The notes: a model not told the origin generated them from the sequence alone. DNA of 64,000 bases from Capillimicrobium parvum (GCF_021172045.1 NZ_CP087164.1:2046001-2110000); one strand, 5' to 3'. Counted from the stretch's first letter, positions 7,720 through 16,464 are shown. Made by a program: numbers and translations.

Positions 7720-9555
7720 TCACCTCTCGGCGGGCTGCTCCGACGCGGGCAGAAGCGCGTCCTCCTCGATGCCGAGCCCTCGCAGCTTGCGATACAGGGT
7801 GGTGCGACCGATGCCGAGCAGGCTGGCAGCCTTCGACCGGTTGCCGTTGGTCTGACGGAGAGCCGCGACGATCTCGGCCCGCTCGGCCAACTGGATCCGG
7901 GTGAAGGTCCGCCGGTGCGCAGCGTCCCACATGCACTCGGGCAGGTGATAGGGGCTCACGGACTGGCCGGGCAGCTCCCGGGCGAGGTCCTCGAGCAGGC
8001 ATCGAAGCTCGGCCACGTTGCCGGGCCAGTGCCACCTCAGGAGCACCTGCAACGTGGCTGCGGACAGGACCGGTCGCCGCGATGGGGCGTCCCGCTCCAG
8101 GAGCGTGTCCACGAGCTTCGGGATGTCCCGGCCGCGACTCGACAGCGGCGGCAGCTCGACTCCCGGCGTGACCTGCACGAGCGCGCCCACGGTCGAGTCG
8201 GTGCACCGGCCCAGGTCGGCGGTGATCACCAGTCGCGCCGGTGACTCGCCGTGCCCGGAGTCCACAGTCGGGGCACTTGAGTCGTCGGGAGCAGCACGCG
8301 CGGCACCCGCGCTGAGTGCCTTGACGGCGTTGACCTGGTTGACGGGCAGGTCCTCCAGCCGCCGGAGCACGACTGCTCCCTTCGCCTCGAGCGCCGCCAG
8401 CGCGTCGCCTCGCCATGATGGGCGGTTCTCGAGGTCGCCGGCGTCGAGCACCAACGGCTCGGGATGACCCACCGAGCGCAGCCATTCGAGGGCGACGTGC
8501 AGCTTGCCCGACCCACTGGGACCGGTCACCGACACCGCCCTCGCGGATCGACCCGCCGCGCGCTGGAGCTGGGCGACGAACGGGTCGTGGAACGTCGGGA
8601 CTGCCCCGCGGGGCCGGGTCCCGGGGGGACGCCGTCGGTTCAGGATCTCGACGGCAAAGGCCGGCTCCTCGCCAACATCGTCGAGCCGGTGGGCCAGGAC
8701 TCGCGTCTGCAGCGCCTGGAGGTCGAGGTCCAGGACGCACGGCCCATGGGACCAGTCCTGGGAGAGCAGCAACTCCCACAGGCGGCCATGGCTCTCGACG
8801 TTGAGGAACGACAGCCCGGTGACGTTGCTCATTACGGTGTCGCTGTTGAGCACGATGACCGGACCCTTGTCCCGGTGCCGTTGGTAGCTGCGCCCGAGGG
8901 CGAGCTCGCGCCGCCCGACGGTCAGGCTCAGGTTGTCTACGATCTGCCGAGCGCCCTCGCGGACCAAGGCCAGCATCATCGTCTCGGCTGCGTCGGCGGG
9001 TGCAGCCAGGGACAGCGAGCCCACCATTCGCCCCGTCGCCGGGTGCCGGATGCCCGCACCGGCGCAGGCGAGGTCCTCGAGGGCATCGTTGAAGTGCTCG
9101 GGTCCGCGCACGAAGACGGCTCCCGCTTCCTGGATGGCGGTACCGAGCCCGTTCGTACCGATGCTCTCCTCGGAGAAGTCGAACCCCTCGGCGGCGCACG
9201 CATTGTCGAACCTGGCCCGTTCGCTGCGTCCAGCGACCCGTCGGGCCACGATCTGGCCCGTTCGGTCCGCCAGGAAGATCGAGGTCCCGAGGTCCTGCAG
9301 CATCCCCTCCAGCCGATCGAGGATCGGTCGCGCGGCGCGACTCAGTTCGCTGTCTGCGTCGAACTCGTTGACGTAGTGGAACGATCCCGGCTTCCGGGTG
9401 GCACCTGCGGTGATCGAGCGCCGCCAGCTCCGGTCGATCTCCCCGGGCAGCCATTCCGAGTTCCACTCGGCATGCATGAGGCCGTTCGAGATGAGGACTT
9501 CCTTTGCCGACCGGACCTCGTCGGCTTCCACGGAGCTGCGGCGCAGACGACTCAT
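7720..9555 (-). CDS. AcoR/MimR-like GAF-AAA-Fis regulator without GAFTGA
   Basis: A 611-residue regulator. The N-terminal third carries a GAF-type sensory domain (ESIGTNGLGTAI, HFNDALEDLACAGAGIRHPATG), as in AcoR and MimR. The middle is a degenerate AAA domain with GPSGSGK as Walker A but no GAFTGA loop, the element that contacts sigma-54. The C-terminus is a Fis-type HTH (NRSKAASLLGIGRTTLYRKL, about residues 565-590). Loss of GAFTGA fits actinobacteria, which mostly lack sigma-54. The ATG at 9555 has TGGAG upstream; a GTG at 9603 is less likely. It is divergent from the esterase/Baeyer-Villiger pair, with two palindromes between, so it most likely controls that operon in response to its substrate. 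MimR regulates monooxygenase genes in mycobacteria in the same way. Confidence 0.88.
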   Translation of the reverse strand: MSRLRRSSVEADEVRSAKEVLISNGLMHAEWNSEWLPGEIDRSWRRSITAGATRKPGSFHYVNEFDADSELSRAARPILDRLEGMLQDLGTSIFLADRTGQIVARRVAGRSERARFDNACAAEGFDFSEESIGTNGLGTAIQEAGAVFVRGPEHFNDALEDLACAGAGIRHPATGRMVGSLSLAAPADAAETMMLALVREGARQIVDNLSLTVGRRELALGRSYQRHRDKGPVIVLNSDTVMSNVTGLSFLNVESHGRLWELLLSQDWSHGPCVLDLDLQALQTRVLAHRLDDVGEEPAFAVEILNRRRPPGTRPRGAVPTFHDPFVAQLQRAAGRSARAVSVTGPSGSGKLHVALEWLRSVGHPEPLVLDAGDLENRPSWRGDALAALEAKGAVVLRRLEDLPVNQVNAVKALSAGAARAAPDDSSAPTVDSGHGESPARLVITADLGRCTDSTVGALVQVTPGVELPPLSSRGRDIPKLVDTLLERDAPSRRPVLSAATLQVLLRWHWPGNVAELRCLLEDLARELPGQSVSPYHLPECMWDAAHRRTFTRIQLAERAEIVAALRQTNGNRSKAASLLGIGRTTLYRKLRGLGIEEDALLPASEQPAER

Positions 9556-9878
9556 CGCCGCTCCAGGCGCTCGGACATCACTCAAGTATGGAGCGCCGGT
9601 CACAGTCCTACGAGATCATAAGGCCGAGTATTGATACCAATCGGGTTCCGATTCATGCGCGACTGACATCAGTTGCCGCGACAACCAGGCGCACCGCATG
9701 CCGGACCCGGCCCCCGACGCCCAGGCCCGCGGGGTGTCTCAGATCGGAACACATCGGTGGCCCTGGGCGCGCTTACCATCGCCGCTTGCAGACACCAGCG
9801 CTGGTGATGCGGCGGGCCCTCACGCCGGCCATCGAACCCCGTCGGGTCTGTCCCGACCATGCGGAAGGAACGTACGAC
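9556..9878. promoter_or_regulatory. Divergent control region with two palindromes
   Basis: A 323-base region with no gene between the GAF-Fis regulator and the esterase operon. It is A+T-richer than its flanks around 9585-9660. Two close dyads stand out: GTATTGATAC at 9628-9637 and AATCGG-GTT-CCGATT at 9639-9653. They are candidate binding sites for the Fis-type HTH. A Shine-Dalgarno-like GGAAGGA lies about ten bases before the esterase ATG. Confidence 0.4.
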
Positions 9879-10793
9879 ATGAACCACCAGGCGCTCGCCG
9901 AGGCGGTCGAGCAGGACCCGGTCAAGGATCTCTACACCGACTGGTCGCAGATCCTCGCCACGACCCCGGATCTCACGATGCGGCTGTTTCGCAGCATCTT
10001 CGACGAGTGGCATCAGCCGACCAAGGAGCCCGAGGACGTCACCTACGCCGAGGCCACGGTCGGCGGCGTGGCCGGGATCTGGTGTCGCCCGGTCGGCGCC
10101 GACTCCTCGCGGGTGCTTCTGTACACCCATGGCGGCGGGTTCGCCGTCGGGTCGGCGTCGAGTCATCGCAAGCTCGCCGCGCATGTGGCGAAGGCGCTCG
10201 GCGTCGTCGCGTTTGTCCTTGATTACCGTCGTGCGCCGGAGCATCCGCACCCGGCTGGCCTTGAGGATGCCGTGTCGGCCTTTCTGGCCCTGACCGAGCA
10301 GGGCGTGGCGCCGGAGAAGATCACCACGATCGGTGATTCGGCAGGCGGCAACCTGGCCGTGGCGACTGCTCTGGCGCTCAAGGACCGCGGTAAGCCGCTG
10401 CCCGGCAGCGTGATCGCGTTCTCGCCGTGGCTGGACATGGAGAACTCGGGTGAGACGCTGCAGACCAACGACGCCACCGATGCTCTGATCACGGTCTCCT
10501 TGCTGGAGGGGATGATCGCCGGCGTCCTGGGTGAGCAGACGAGCCCCACGGCTCCGTTGGCCAACCCGCTGTATGCCGACTTCGAGGGGTTCCCGCGTCT
10601 CTACGTCAACGCCGGCGGTGACGAGTCGCTGCTCGACAACGCCACCCGGCTTGCCGAGTTGGCCAAGGCTGCCGGCGTGGATGTGACCCTCTCGGTCGTC
10701 GACGGGCAGCAGCACGCGTTCCCGATGAACGCCGGCCGGACCGCGGCGGCAGATGACGAGATCGGCCGCGTCGCCAAGTGGTATCTCGCATGA
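9879..10793 (+). CDS. HSL-family esterase/lactone hydrolase
   Basis: A 304-residue alpha/beta hydrolase of the hormone-sensitive-lipase family. The oxyanion motif HGGG is at 84-87, the nucleophile S154 is in GDSAGGN, the acid is D249 (GGDESLLDN) and the base is H279 (QQHAFP). The YRRAPEHPHPAGLEDA segment is also typical. The ATG at 9879 gives the usual length. Its stop overlaps the start of a Baeyer-Villiger monooxygenase (ATGA). Such pairs occur in acetone/methyl-ketone pathways (AcmA/AcmB) and in monoterpene degradation, where an HSL-type epsilon-lactone hydrolase opens the lactone made by the monooxygenase. It therefore most likely hydrolyses the ester or lactone product of the next gene. 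It is cytoplasmic, with no signal peptide. Confidence 0.9.
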   Translation: MNHQALAEAVEQDPVKDLYTDWSQILATTPDLTMRLFRSIFDEWHQPTKEPEDVTYAEATVGGVAGIWCRPVGADSSRVLLYTHGGGFAVGSASSHRKLAAHVAKALGVVAFVLDYRRAPEHPHPAGLEDAVSAFLALTEQGVAPEKITTIGDSAGGNLAVATALALKDRGKPLPGSVIAFSPWLDMENSGETLQTNDATDALITVSLLEGMIAGVLGEQTSPTAPLANPLYADFEGFPRLYVNAGGDESLLDNATRLAELAKAAGVDVTLSVVDGQQHAFPMNAGRTAAADDEIGRVAKWYLA

Positions 10794-12445
10794 GCGGGCT
10801 GAGAGACTCGGACGTCGCCGCGGGCGGCGACTCCCGCGTCGACTACGACGTCATCGTCATCGGCGCCGGATTCGGCGGCATCTACATGCTGCACAAGCTG
10901 CGCAACGAGCTCGGCCTGTCGGTGAAGGCGCTCGAGAAGGGCGGGGGAGTCGGCGGCACCTGGTACTTCAACAGGTACCCGGGCGCCAAGTCCGACACCG
11001 AGGGTTTCGTCTACCGCTACTCGTTCGACAAGGACCTCCTGCAGGAGTGGAACTGGCGCACCCGTTACCTGGATCAGCCGGACATCCTGGCCTACTTGGA
11101 GCACGTCGTCGAGCGCTACGACCTCGGCCGCGACATCGAGCTGAACACCGAGGTGACCGGAGCCACGTTCGACGAGGACATGAGCATCTGGACGATCACC
11201 ACGGCTGACGGCAAGCGGTACACCAGCCGTTACGTCGTCAACGCGCTGGGTCTGCTCGCCCGGACCAACATCCCCGACATCGCGGGCATGGACACGTTCG
11301 CGGGCCGGATGGTGCACACGAACGCCTGGCCGGACGACCTCGACATCACCGGCAAGCGGGTCGGCGTGATCGGGACCGGCTCGACGGGAATCCAGTTCAT
11401 CGTCGCCGCGGCAAAGATGGCCGAGCACCTCACCGTCTTCCAGCGCTCGCCACAGTACGTCGTTCCGTCCGGCAATGGCCCGGTGGATCAGGCGGACGTC
11501 GACCGCATCAAGGAGAACTTCGACGCCGTCTGGGACCAGGTCCGCAGCTCCGTCGTCGCTTTCGGGTTCGAGGAGAGCAGCACCGAGGCGATGAAGGTCT
11601 CCGAGGAGGAGCGGCGCCGGGTGTTCCAGGAGAACTGGGACAAGGGCAACGGCTTTCGGTTCATGTTCGGCACGTTCGCCGACATCGCGATCGATCCGGA
11701 GGCGAACGCTGCCGCCGCGGAGTTCATCCGTTCCAAGATCGGCGAGATCGTGCATGACCCTGAGACCGCGCGCCAGCTCACCCCGACCGACCTCTACGCC
11801 AGGCGCCCGCTCTGCAACGAGGACTACTACGAGACCTACAACCGCGACAACGTCGAGCTGGTCTCGATCAAGGAGAACCCGATCGAGGAGATGACCCCGG
11901 CCGGCGTACGCACCGCCGACGGGGTCGAGCACGAGCTCGACGTCCTGGTCCTGGCCACCGGGTTCGATGCGGTCGACGGCAACTACCGGGCGATGGACCT
12001 GCGCGGCCGCGGCGGGCGGCACATCAACGAGCACTGGACCGACGGCCCGACCAGCTACCTCGGACTGTCGAAGGCCGGCTTCCCGAACATGTTCATGATC
12101 CTCGGACCGAACGGCCCGTTCACCAACCTGCCCCCGAGCATCGAGGCCCAGGTCGAGTGGATCGGCGAGCTCATCGGCCACGCCGAGCGCAACGGCGTAC
12201 AGACCATCGAGCCGACCCCGGAGGCGGAAAGCGGCTGGTCCGCCACCTGCCAGGAGATCGCGAACATGACGCTGTTTCCGAAGGTCGAGTCCTGGATCTT
12301 CGGGGCCAACATCCCGGGCAAGAAGCACGCCGTCATGTTCTACATGGGCGGGCTCGCCAACTACCGCGCCCAGCTCGCCGATGTCGAGAACGACGGTTTC
12401 CGCGGGTTCGCGTTCAACCAGGTGCCTGACGAGGCCCCCGTCTGA
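10790..12445 (+). CDS. Baeyer-Villiger monooxygenase (cyclohexanone monooxygenase type)
   Basis: A 551-residue FAD- and NADPH-dependent enzyme. The FAD Rossmann motif GAGFGG is at 25-30, followed by GGVGGTWYFNRYPGAKSDTE. The Baeyer-Villiger fingerprint FxGxxxHxxxW is complete (F170, G172, H176, W180) and is followed by the NADPH-binding GTGSTG at 195-200. A conserved ATGFD strand near the C-terminal third closes the FAD site. It inserts one oxygen of O2 next to a ketone carbonyl, giving an ester or lactone. The start ATG overlaps the esterase stop, so the two are translated together. This supports a ketone-to-ester-to-acid route; ring or chain ketone cannot be decided from sequence. Confidence 0.93.
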   Translation: MSGLRDSDVAAGGDSRVDYDVIVIGAGFGGIYMLHKLRNELGLSVKALEKGGGVGGTWYFNRYPGAKSDTEGFVYRYSFDKDLLQEWNWRTRYLDQPDILAYLEHVVERYDLGRDIELNTEVTGATFDEDMSIWTITTADGKRYTSRYVVNALGLLARTNIPDIAGMDTFAGRMVHTNAWPDDLDITGKRVGVIGTGSTGIQFIVAAAKMAEHLTVFQRSPQYVVPSGNGPVDQADVDRIKENFDAVWDQVRSSVVAFGFEESSTEAMKVSEEERRRVFQENWDKGNGFRFMFGTFADIAIDPEANAAAAEFIRSKIGEIVHDPETARQLTPTDLYARRPLCNEDYYETYNRDNVELVSIKENPIEEMTPAGVRTADGVEHELDVLVLATGFDAVDGNYRAMDLRGRGGRHINEHWTDGPTSYLGLSKAGFPNMFMILGPNGPFTNLPPSIEAQVEWIGELIGHAERNGVQTIEPTPEAESGWSATCQEIANMTLFPKVESWIFGANIPGKKHAVMFYMGGLANYRAQLADVENDGFRGFAFNQVPDEAPV

Positions 12446-12518
12446 ACGGGCGGCAGCCGGCGTTGTGAACGACCGACCTCGGTCGTGCGCGCCCACTGGA
12501 CGGCGGAATCGTTGCCGG

Positions 12519-12536
12519 CTGAACACCTGAGTTCAG
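12519..12536. promoter_or_regulatory. Short dyad upstream of the binding-protein gene
   Basis: CTGAAC and GTTCAG are exact inverted repeats separated by six bases. The dyad lies 74 bases after the monooxygenase stop and about 200 bases before the binding-protein start. It may be an operator for that gene; a role as terminator is less likely because the stem is short and there is no T-run. Confidence 0.25.
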
Positions 12537-12596
12537 GGGCCGCCTGACATTCGCTGGGCGGCGGAAGCGCAGCAGTCATGGGTCGCGAGGGTGCCC

Positions 12597-12615
12597 GGAG
12601 CCTGACTCAGGCTCC
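12597..12615. promoter_or_regulatory. Perfect 19-bp palindrome upstream of the binding-protein gene
   Basis: GGAGCCTGA-C-TCAGGCTCC is a perfect nine-base dyad around one central base. The odd length and exact symmetry suggest a dimeric repressor site, as with LacI-type regulators of sugar binding proteins. The same sequence could also fold as a six-pair hairpin and act as a weak terminator for the esterase/monooxygenase transcript. No LacI gene is nearby. Confidence 0.4.
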
Positions 12616-12731
12616 GGTGGCGCCAAGGCCTTCTCCATGCGACAGGACGCGACCGGGCCACCTGCCTGGGCGTGAGGCAGACGCGGTGCCACAGAGGAGC
12701 GGCCGCGGCGACAAACAGGAGGACATGAAGC

Positions 12732-13802
12732 ATGACGAGATGGTTCGCATTGCCCGCGGTGATCGCGGCGGTGCTGTTCGCAGGATGCGGCAGCAGCAAC
12801 GACAGCAGCAGTACGAGTGCCGGCACGAGCGCCGGCACGAGCGGCGGGGACTCCGGTCTTCCGGCCGACAAGGGCGGCCCGGGCGCCAAGGTGTCCTACA
12901 TCAGCCCGGTCGCGGCGCAGCCCGGCCAGCAGGAGATCTTCCAGGGCATGAAGGCGGGGGCGAAGGAGCTGGGCTGGGAGGCCGACGTGCTGGACTCGAA
13001 CCTGTCGCCGGACAAGCAGGTGGCGAACGTCGACACCGCGATCACGCAGGGACGCACCGCGATCGCGAGCTTCACGCTCGATCCGGGCGCCGCGGCAGCC
13101 GCGTATACACGCGCGGTCGCGCAGGGCGTCCCGGTCATCGGCATGAACTCCGAGGGCGAGGGCGTCACGTCGACGGTCTGGTTGGAGGTCCTGACGTGCG
13201 AGCCGGGCGGCCCCGGCGAGGCGGACGCAGCGTTCATCGCCAAGAAGACGCCGGGCGCCAAGACCATCGTCATCGGCGGTCCGCCCGTTCCGTCGATCAC
13301 CGCGTCGGTGAAGTGCTTCACCAACGCGGCCAAGAAGCAGGGCCTGAAGATCATCGGCAAGGCCGACAACACGGCCGACACCGCCGACGGCGCACAGCGC
13401 CTCATGCAGGATCTGCTCACCAAGCACCCTGACGTGCAGGCGGTGTGGAACTACAACGACCAGTCCGCGCTGGGCGACTCGGCGGCGATCACCGGAGCGG
13501 GCAAGAAGGTCGCCACCGCGACCGCCGACGGCATCATCGTGGTCGGGCGCAATGGCGACGCCGACGCCATCACCGCCGTCAAGGAGGGCCGGCTGACCGG
13601 AACGTGGGACCTGAACACCGTCGCGTCGGGCCTGGCGGCGATCAAGCAGATGCAGACGGCGCTGAAGGGCGGGGCGGACAAGACGTACCCCGCGCTGACG
13701 GTGAAGTCGACGTTCTACAGCAGCGACAACATCGACACCTACAAGCCGCCGGCCGAGCGTCACGAGACGCTCGACTCGATCCCGCTGACGGGCGGTTCGT
13801 GA
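12732..13802 (+). CDS. Sugar-type ABC transporter substrate-binding lipoprotein (orphan)
   Basis: A 356-residue exported protein. It has a short signal peptide ending in the lipobox LFAGC (lipidated C19), a Ser/Thr/Gly linker to about residue 50, and then a periplasmic-binding domain of the ribose/galactose (Periplasmic_BP_4) class: KVSYISPVAAQPGQQEIFQGM, DTAITQGRTAI, AVAQGVPVIGMNSEG, AVWNYNDQSALG. AGGAGG lies nine bases before the ATG. No permease or ATPase gene follows; a strong hairpin terminator comes 52 bases after the stop, so it is monocistronic. It may serve a transporter encoded elsewhere, or act as a sensor. Its place in the catabolic block suggests an aromatic or terpenoid ligand as readily as a sugar. 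Confidence 0.88.
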   Translation: MTRWFALPAVIAAVLFAGCGSSNDSSSTSAGTSAGTSGGDSGLPADKGGPGAKVSYISPVAAQPGQQEIFQGMKAGAKELGWEADVLDSNLSPDKQVANVDTAITQGRTAIASFTLDPGAAAAAYTRAVAQGVPVIGMNSEGEGVTSTVWLEVLTCEPGGPGEADAAFIAKKTPGAKTIVIGGPPVPSITASVKCFTNAAKKQGLKIIGKADNTADTADGAQRLMQDLLTKHPDVQAVWNYNDQSALGDSAAITGAGKKVATATADGIIVVGRNGDADAITAVKEGRLTGTWDLNTVASGLAAIKQMQTALKGGADKTYPALTVKSTFYSSDNIDTYKPPAERHETLDSIPLTGGS

Positions 13803-13854
13803 GAACCCGGTGAGGCACGCCGTCCAGGATCGTCAGGACGGACCGACCACGAAG

Positions 13855-13882
13855 AAAGCTGCGGCCTCTCGGCCGCAGCTTT
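13855..13882 (+). terminator. Strong hairpin terminator
   Basis: A perfect 12-base stem, AAAGCTGCGGCC paired with GGCCGCAGCTTT around a TCTC loop. The right arm ends in TTT and the left begins with AAA, so it can act in both directions. It lies about 50 bases after the binding-protein stop and ends that transcript. Confidence 0.85.
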
Positions 13883-13982
13883 CGCGTGCACGCCGCGACC
13901 CGATGGAACCAGAACGCGACGTGGACGATATCGGCGCGCCGTCGAGCTGAGATGCCGAGGCAAGACCTGGCGCTGTCTGAAG

Positions 13983-14011
13983 TTGACGTAATTCTTATTA
14001 CTCTGCTATCC
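13983..14011 (+). promoter_or_regulatory. Candidate housekeeping promoter
   Basis: TTGACG at 13983-13988 and CTATCC at 14006-14011 are separated by 17 bases in the most A+T-rich short stretch of this area. The first matches the -35 consensus well, the second the -10 only in part. The pair lies 18 bases before the ATG of the 88-residue protein, so the leader would be very short. Confidence 0.45.
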
Positions 14012-14029
14012 ACCGGGAACGAGTGTCAA

Positions 14030-14296
14030 ATGTGTCCCGTGTGCTTCCTGAAACTCAACGTCCGCAAGGAGGTCGTCGACCCGCTCTCCGACGAGCCGGT
14101 TGGCTACATGACCATGACCGAGACCACGTTCGAGCCGCTCGAGCTCACTGGCGACGAGCAGGAGCAGATCGGCCGCTGCAAGTCGATCGAGCGCGTGCTC
14201 GCTGATGGCACGACGGTCAAGGCGCGCGCCGCGCTGTGGCGGGTCGCCGCCGGCGCCGACGGTACGCCCCGACCGGTCTATGAGGCGGCGGCGTGA
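14030..14296 (+). CDS. Small conserved-looking protein coupled to an alpha/beta hydrolase
   Basis: An 88-residue soluble protein that I do not recognise. It starts MCPVCFLKLN with a CxxC pair at residues 2-5 and has a third Cys at 50 (GRCKSIERV). The rest is acidic in the middle (LTGDEQEQIG) and ends with a basic-hydrophobic strand and an Ala tail. A promoter-like TTGACG-N17-CTATCC lies just upstream. Its stop overlaps the start of the next gene (TGATG), so the two are translated in concert and probably work together. The CxxC could bind metal or be redox-active, but a third and fourth ligand are not obvious. An internal ATG at residue 27 is a less likely start. Confidence 0.65.
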   Translation: MCPVCFLKLNVRKEVVDPLSDEPVGYMTMTETTFEPLELTGDEQEQIGRCKSIERVLADGTTVKARAALWRVAAGADGTPRPVYEAAA

Positions 14297-15168
14297 TGAG
14301 CGGTTTCGATCCGTTCGACGGACGTACGACGCCCGACGGTGGACGCGTCGTGCAGACCGACCGCGTGGCGCTGTGGTGTCACGACGACGGTCGGACGGGC
14401 GAGCCCGTCCTGCTGATCGGTGGCTTCACGGCCGGGCATTTCGTGTTCGACCTCGCCCGGCCGCATCTCGCCCATCACCGCCTGATCACGTGGGAGCCGC
14501 GCGGTCTCGGGCGCTCGGAATGTCCGGACCCGGCGGTCGAGCCGTATTCCGTGGCGATGTGGGCGGACGATCTCCGTGCGCTCATGGACGCGCTCGACCT
14601 GGAGCGTGCCCACATCTGGGCGGTCGGGTTCGGTAGCTACATCGCCCATCGCTTCGCGTCGCAGTACCCGGAGCGTGTGGGCGCGTACGTCACGTACACC
14701 GACGTGTGGGCCGGCGACTCGCAGAAGGGCTATTCGCAGATCTGGGCGGTGTACTCGGCGATCGCGCACAACTTCGGCACGACCGGGTTCGGCGCGCGGG
14801 TGCTCGCCAATGTCTTCGACGTCTCCGATGTGCCGTGGTTCGGCGCGTGGGAGTCGCAGAACATCGAGGAGGTGCTGCATCCGGAGACGGTCGACGCGAC
14901 CGTCGGCTACTGCCTGACGGAGGCCGACGTCCGTGAAGACCTGGCCGGCATCCAGGCGCCGACGCTCGTGCTGCAGGGCAGCCGGACGTGGGACGGGCGC
15001 ACGATCGACCCGTCCGAGGACCCGTCGCTGCAACTGATGCTCGAGCGCGTGAAGCGCATCGAGACGCATCTCATCCCCGATGCCCACCCGGGCTACGTCT
15101 CGGTGCAGAAGCCGGCGGAGTTCGCTGCGGGCGCTCGCGACTTCCTGGCGCGCCACCCGCTGGCGTGA
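14296..15168 (+). CDS. Alpha/beta-hydrolase-fold protein lacking the nucleophile Ser
   Basis: A 290-residue alpha/beta-hydrolase-fold protein. Typical elements are VLLIGGFTAGHFVFD (oxyanion loop), HHRLITWEPRGLGRSE and a C-terminal PTLVLQGSRTWDG, with the expected base in IPDAHPGYV. At the nucleophile elbow, where GxSxG is expected, the sequence is VGFGSY (residues 110-115), with Gly113 at the nucleophile position and Ser only one residue later. This may be an inactive or repurposed fold, for example a cofactor-free oxygenase or lyase type, or one using the shifted Ser. The start ATG overlaps the 88-residue gene's stop. It sits between the binding lipoprotein and the alcohol/aldehyde dehydrogenase pair, so a role in the same catabolic set is likely. 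Confidence 0.82.
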   Translation: MSGFDPFDGRTTPDGGRVVQTDRVALWCHDDGRTGEPVLLIGGFTAGHFVFDLARPHLAHHRLITWEPRGLGRSECPDPAVEPYSVAMWADDLRALMDALDLERAHIWAVGFGSYIAHRFASQYPERVGAYVTYTDVWAGDSQKGYSQIWAVYSAIAHNFGTTGFGARVLANVFDVSDVPWFGAWESQNIEEVLHPETVDATVGYCLTEADVREDLAGIQAPTLVLQGSRTWDGRTIDPSEDPSLQLMLERVKRIETHLIPDAHPGYVSVQKPAEFAAGARDFLARHPLA

Positions 15169-15395
15169 GCATGCCGGACCGGCCGGTGGCCTCTTCCTGG
15201 CCCGGGTGGTGTCCCTGAAATGTGTCCATCAATCGGCAGCAAGAAAGAGATAAAGGCGGCACGCCACCGCGCTGCTGTGCCTAGTATTGTCACGAGAAGA
15301 TGGGCCGACGCGCTTCTCGGTTGCCATCGCGCGCCTGCCCGCCCGAGGGCCACCCGGCGACACGGCCACGAAACTACGTTCCCAAGCGAGGTCCC

Positions 15396-16463
15396 ATGCG
15401 CGCATTCGCAGTGTCCGCGGGCAGCACGGCCCTGTCCGAGTTGGAGCTTCCCACTCCCACTCCCACGCCCCAAGGCACGGAGGTGCTGCTGCGCGTCACC
15501 CACTCCGGGGTGTGCCACACCGACACCCATCTGAGAGCCGGCTATTACGACCTCGGACGTCGGGGCAAGCTGCGGCTGGTCGACCGGGGGATTCCCTATC
15601 CCATGACGATGGGCCACGAGGTCGTAGGAGTCGTGGAGGCCGCCGGGCCCGAGGCCGACGGCGTGGAGGCTGGCAGAACCCGGCTGGTCTACCCGTGGAT
15701 CGGCTGCGGCGAGTGCGCAGCGTGCCTCGACGGCCGCGAGAACGCGTGCCCGAAGGGGCGCAACCTGGGTGTCGCCCGCCCGGGAGGCTACGCCGACCAC
15801 ATCCTCGTCCCGCACCCTCGATACCTGCTCGGCATCGGCGACCTCGACCCTAGCTGGGCGGCGACACTGGCGTGCTCGGGGCTCACCGCGTATGCCGCCG
15901 CCAACAAGGTGCTTCCCCTCCCGCCCGAAGCGCCGGTCGTCGTCATCGGCGTCGGCGGCGTCGGGCTGACCGCGGTCGCCACGCTGCACGCGTTGGGCCA
16001 CCGCGCGATCTGCGCCGTGGACCGGGAGGAGGCGAACCTGGCCGTGGCAGCGGAGTTGGGCGCCTCGCTGGCTGTGCCCGCCGGCTCCGGTGACCTCGCC
16101 GCCGACGTGCTCGCGGCGACCGGGCAGCCGGTGGCTGCGGTCATCGACTTCGTCAACAACGAGCAGACGGCATCGGCCGCGTTCGAGGTGATCGTCAAGG
16201 GGGGCCGCATGGTGCAGGTCGGCCTCTTCGGCGGCGAGGTGACGATCCCGACCGCGCTTCTGGCGCTCAAGATGGTCACCATCCAGGGAAGCTTCGTCGG
16301 CACGCTGACCGAGCTCCACGAGGTGGTGGAGTTGGCTCAGCAGGGCCGCGTCCCGCGGATCCCGGTCATCGACGGGAAGCTCAGCCTCGACGGAGTCACT
16401 GATTCCCTCGACCGGCTCGCAGCCGCGGGAGTGGCCGGCCGCATCGTTCTGAAGGGTGAGTGA
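15396..16463 (+). CDS. Zinc-dependent alcohol dehydrogenase
   Basis: A 355-residue medium-chain dehydrogenase. Catalytic zinc ligands are C40 (GVCHTD) and H74-E75 (GHE). The structural zinc is held by C104, C107, C110 and C118, and the cofactor motif GVGGVG is at 185-190. A PTPTPTP run near the N-terminus is unusual but harmless. The ATG at 15396 gives the standard length; GAGG lies just upstream. It oxidises a primary or secondary alcohol with NAD(P)+. The aldehyde dehydrogenase gene starts two bases after its stop, so the pair should take an alcohol to the acid, possibly the alcohol released by the upstream esterase. Confidence 0.92.
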   Translation: MRAFAVSAGSTALSELELPTPTPTPQGTEVLLRVTHSGVCHTDTHLRAGYYDLGRRGKLRLVDRGIPYPMTMGHEVVGVVEAAGPEADGVEAGRTRLVYPWIGCGECAACLDGRENACPKGRNLGVARPGGYADHILVPHPRYLLGIGDLDPSWAATLACSGLTAYAAANKVLPLPPEAPVVVIGVGGVGLTAVATLHALGHRAICAVDREEANLAVAAELGASLAVPAGSGDLAADVLAATGQPVAAVIDFVNNEQTASAAFEVIVKGGRMVQVGLFGGEVTIPTALLALKMVTIQGSFVGTLTELHEVVELAQQGRVPRIPVIDGKLSLDGVTDSLDRLAAAGVAGRIVLKGE

Positions 16464-16464
16464 G

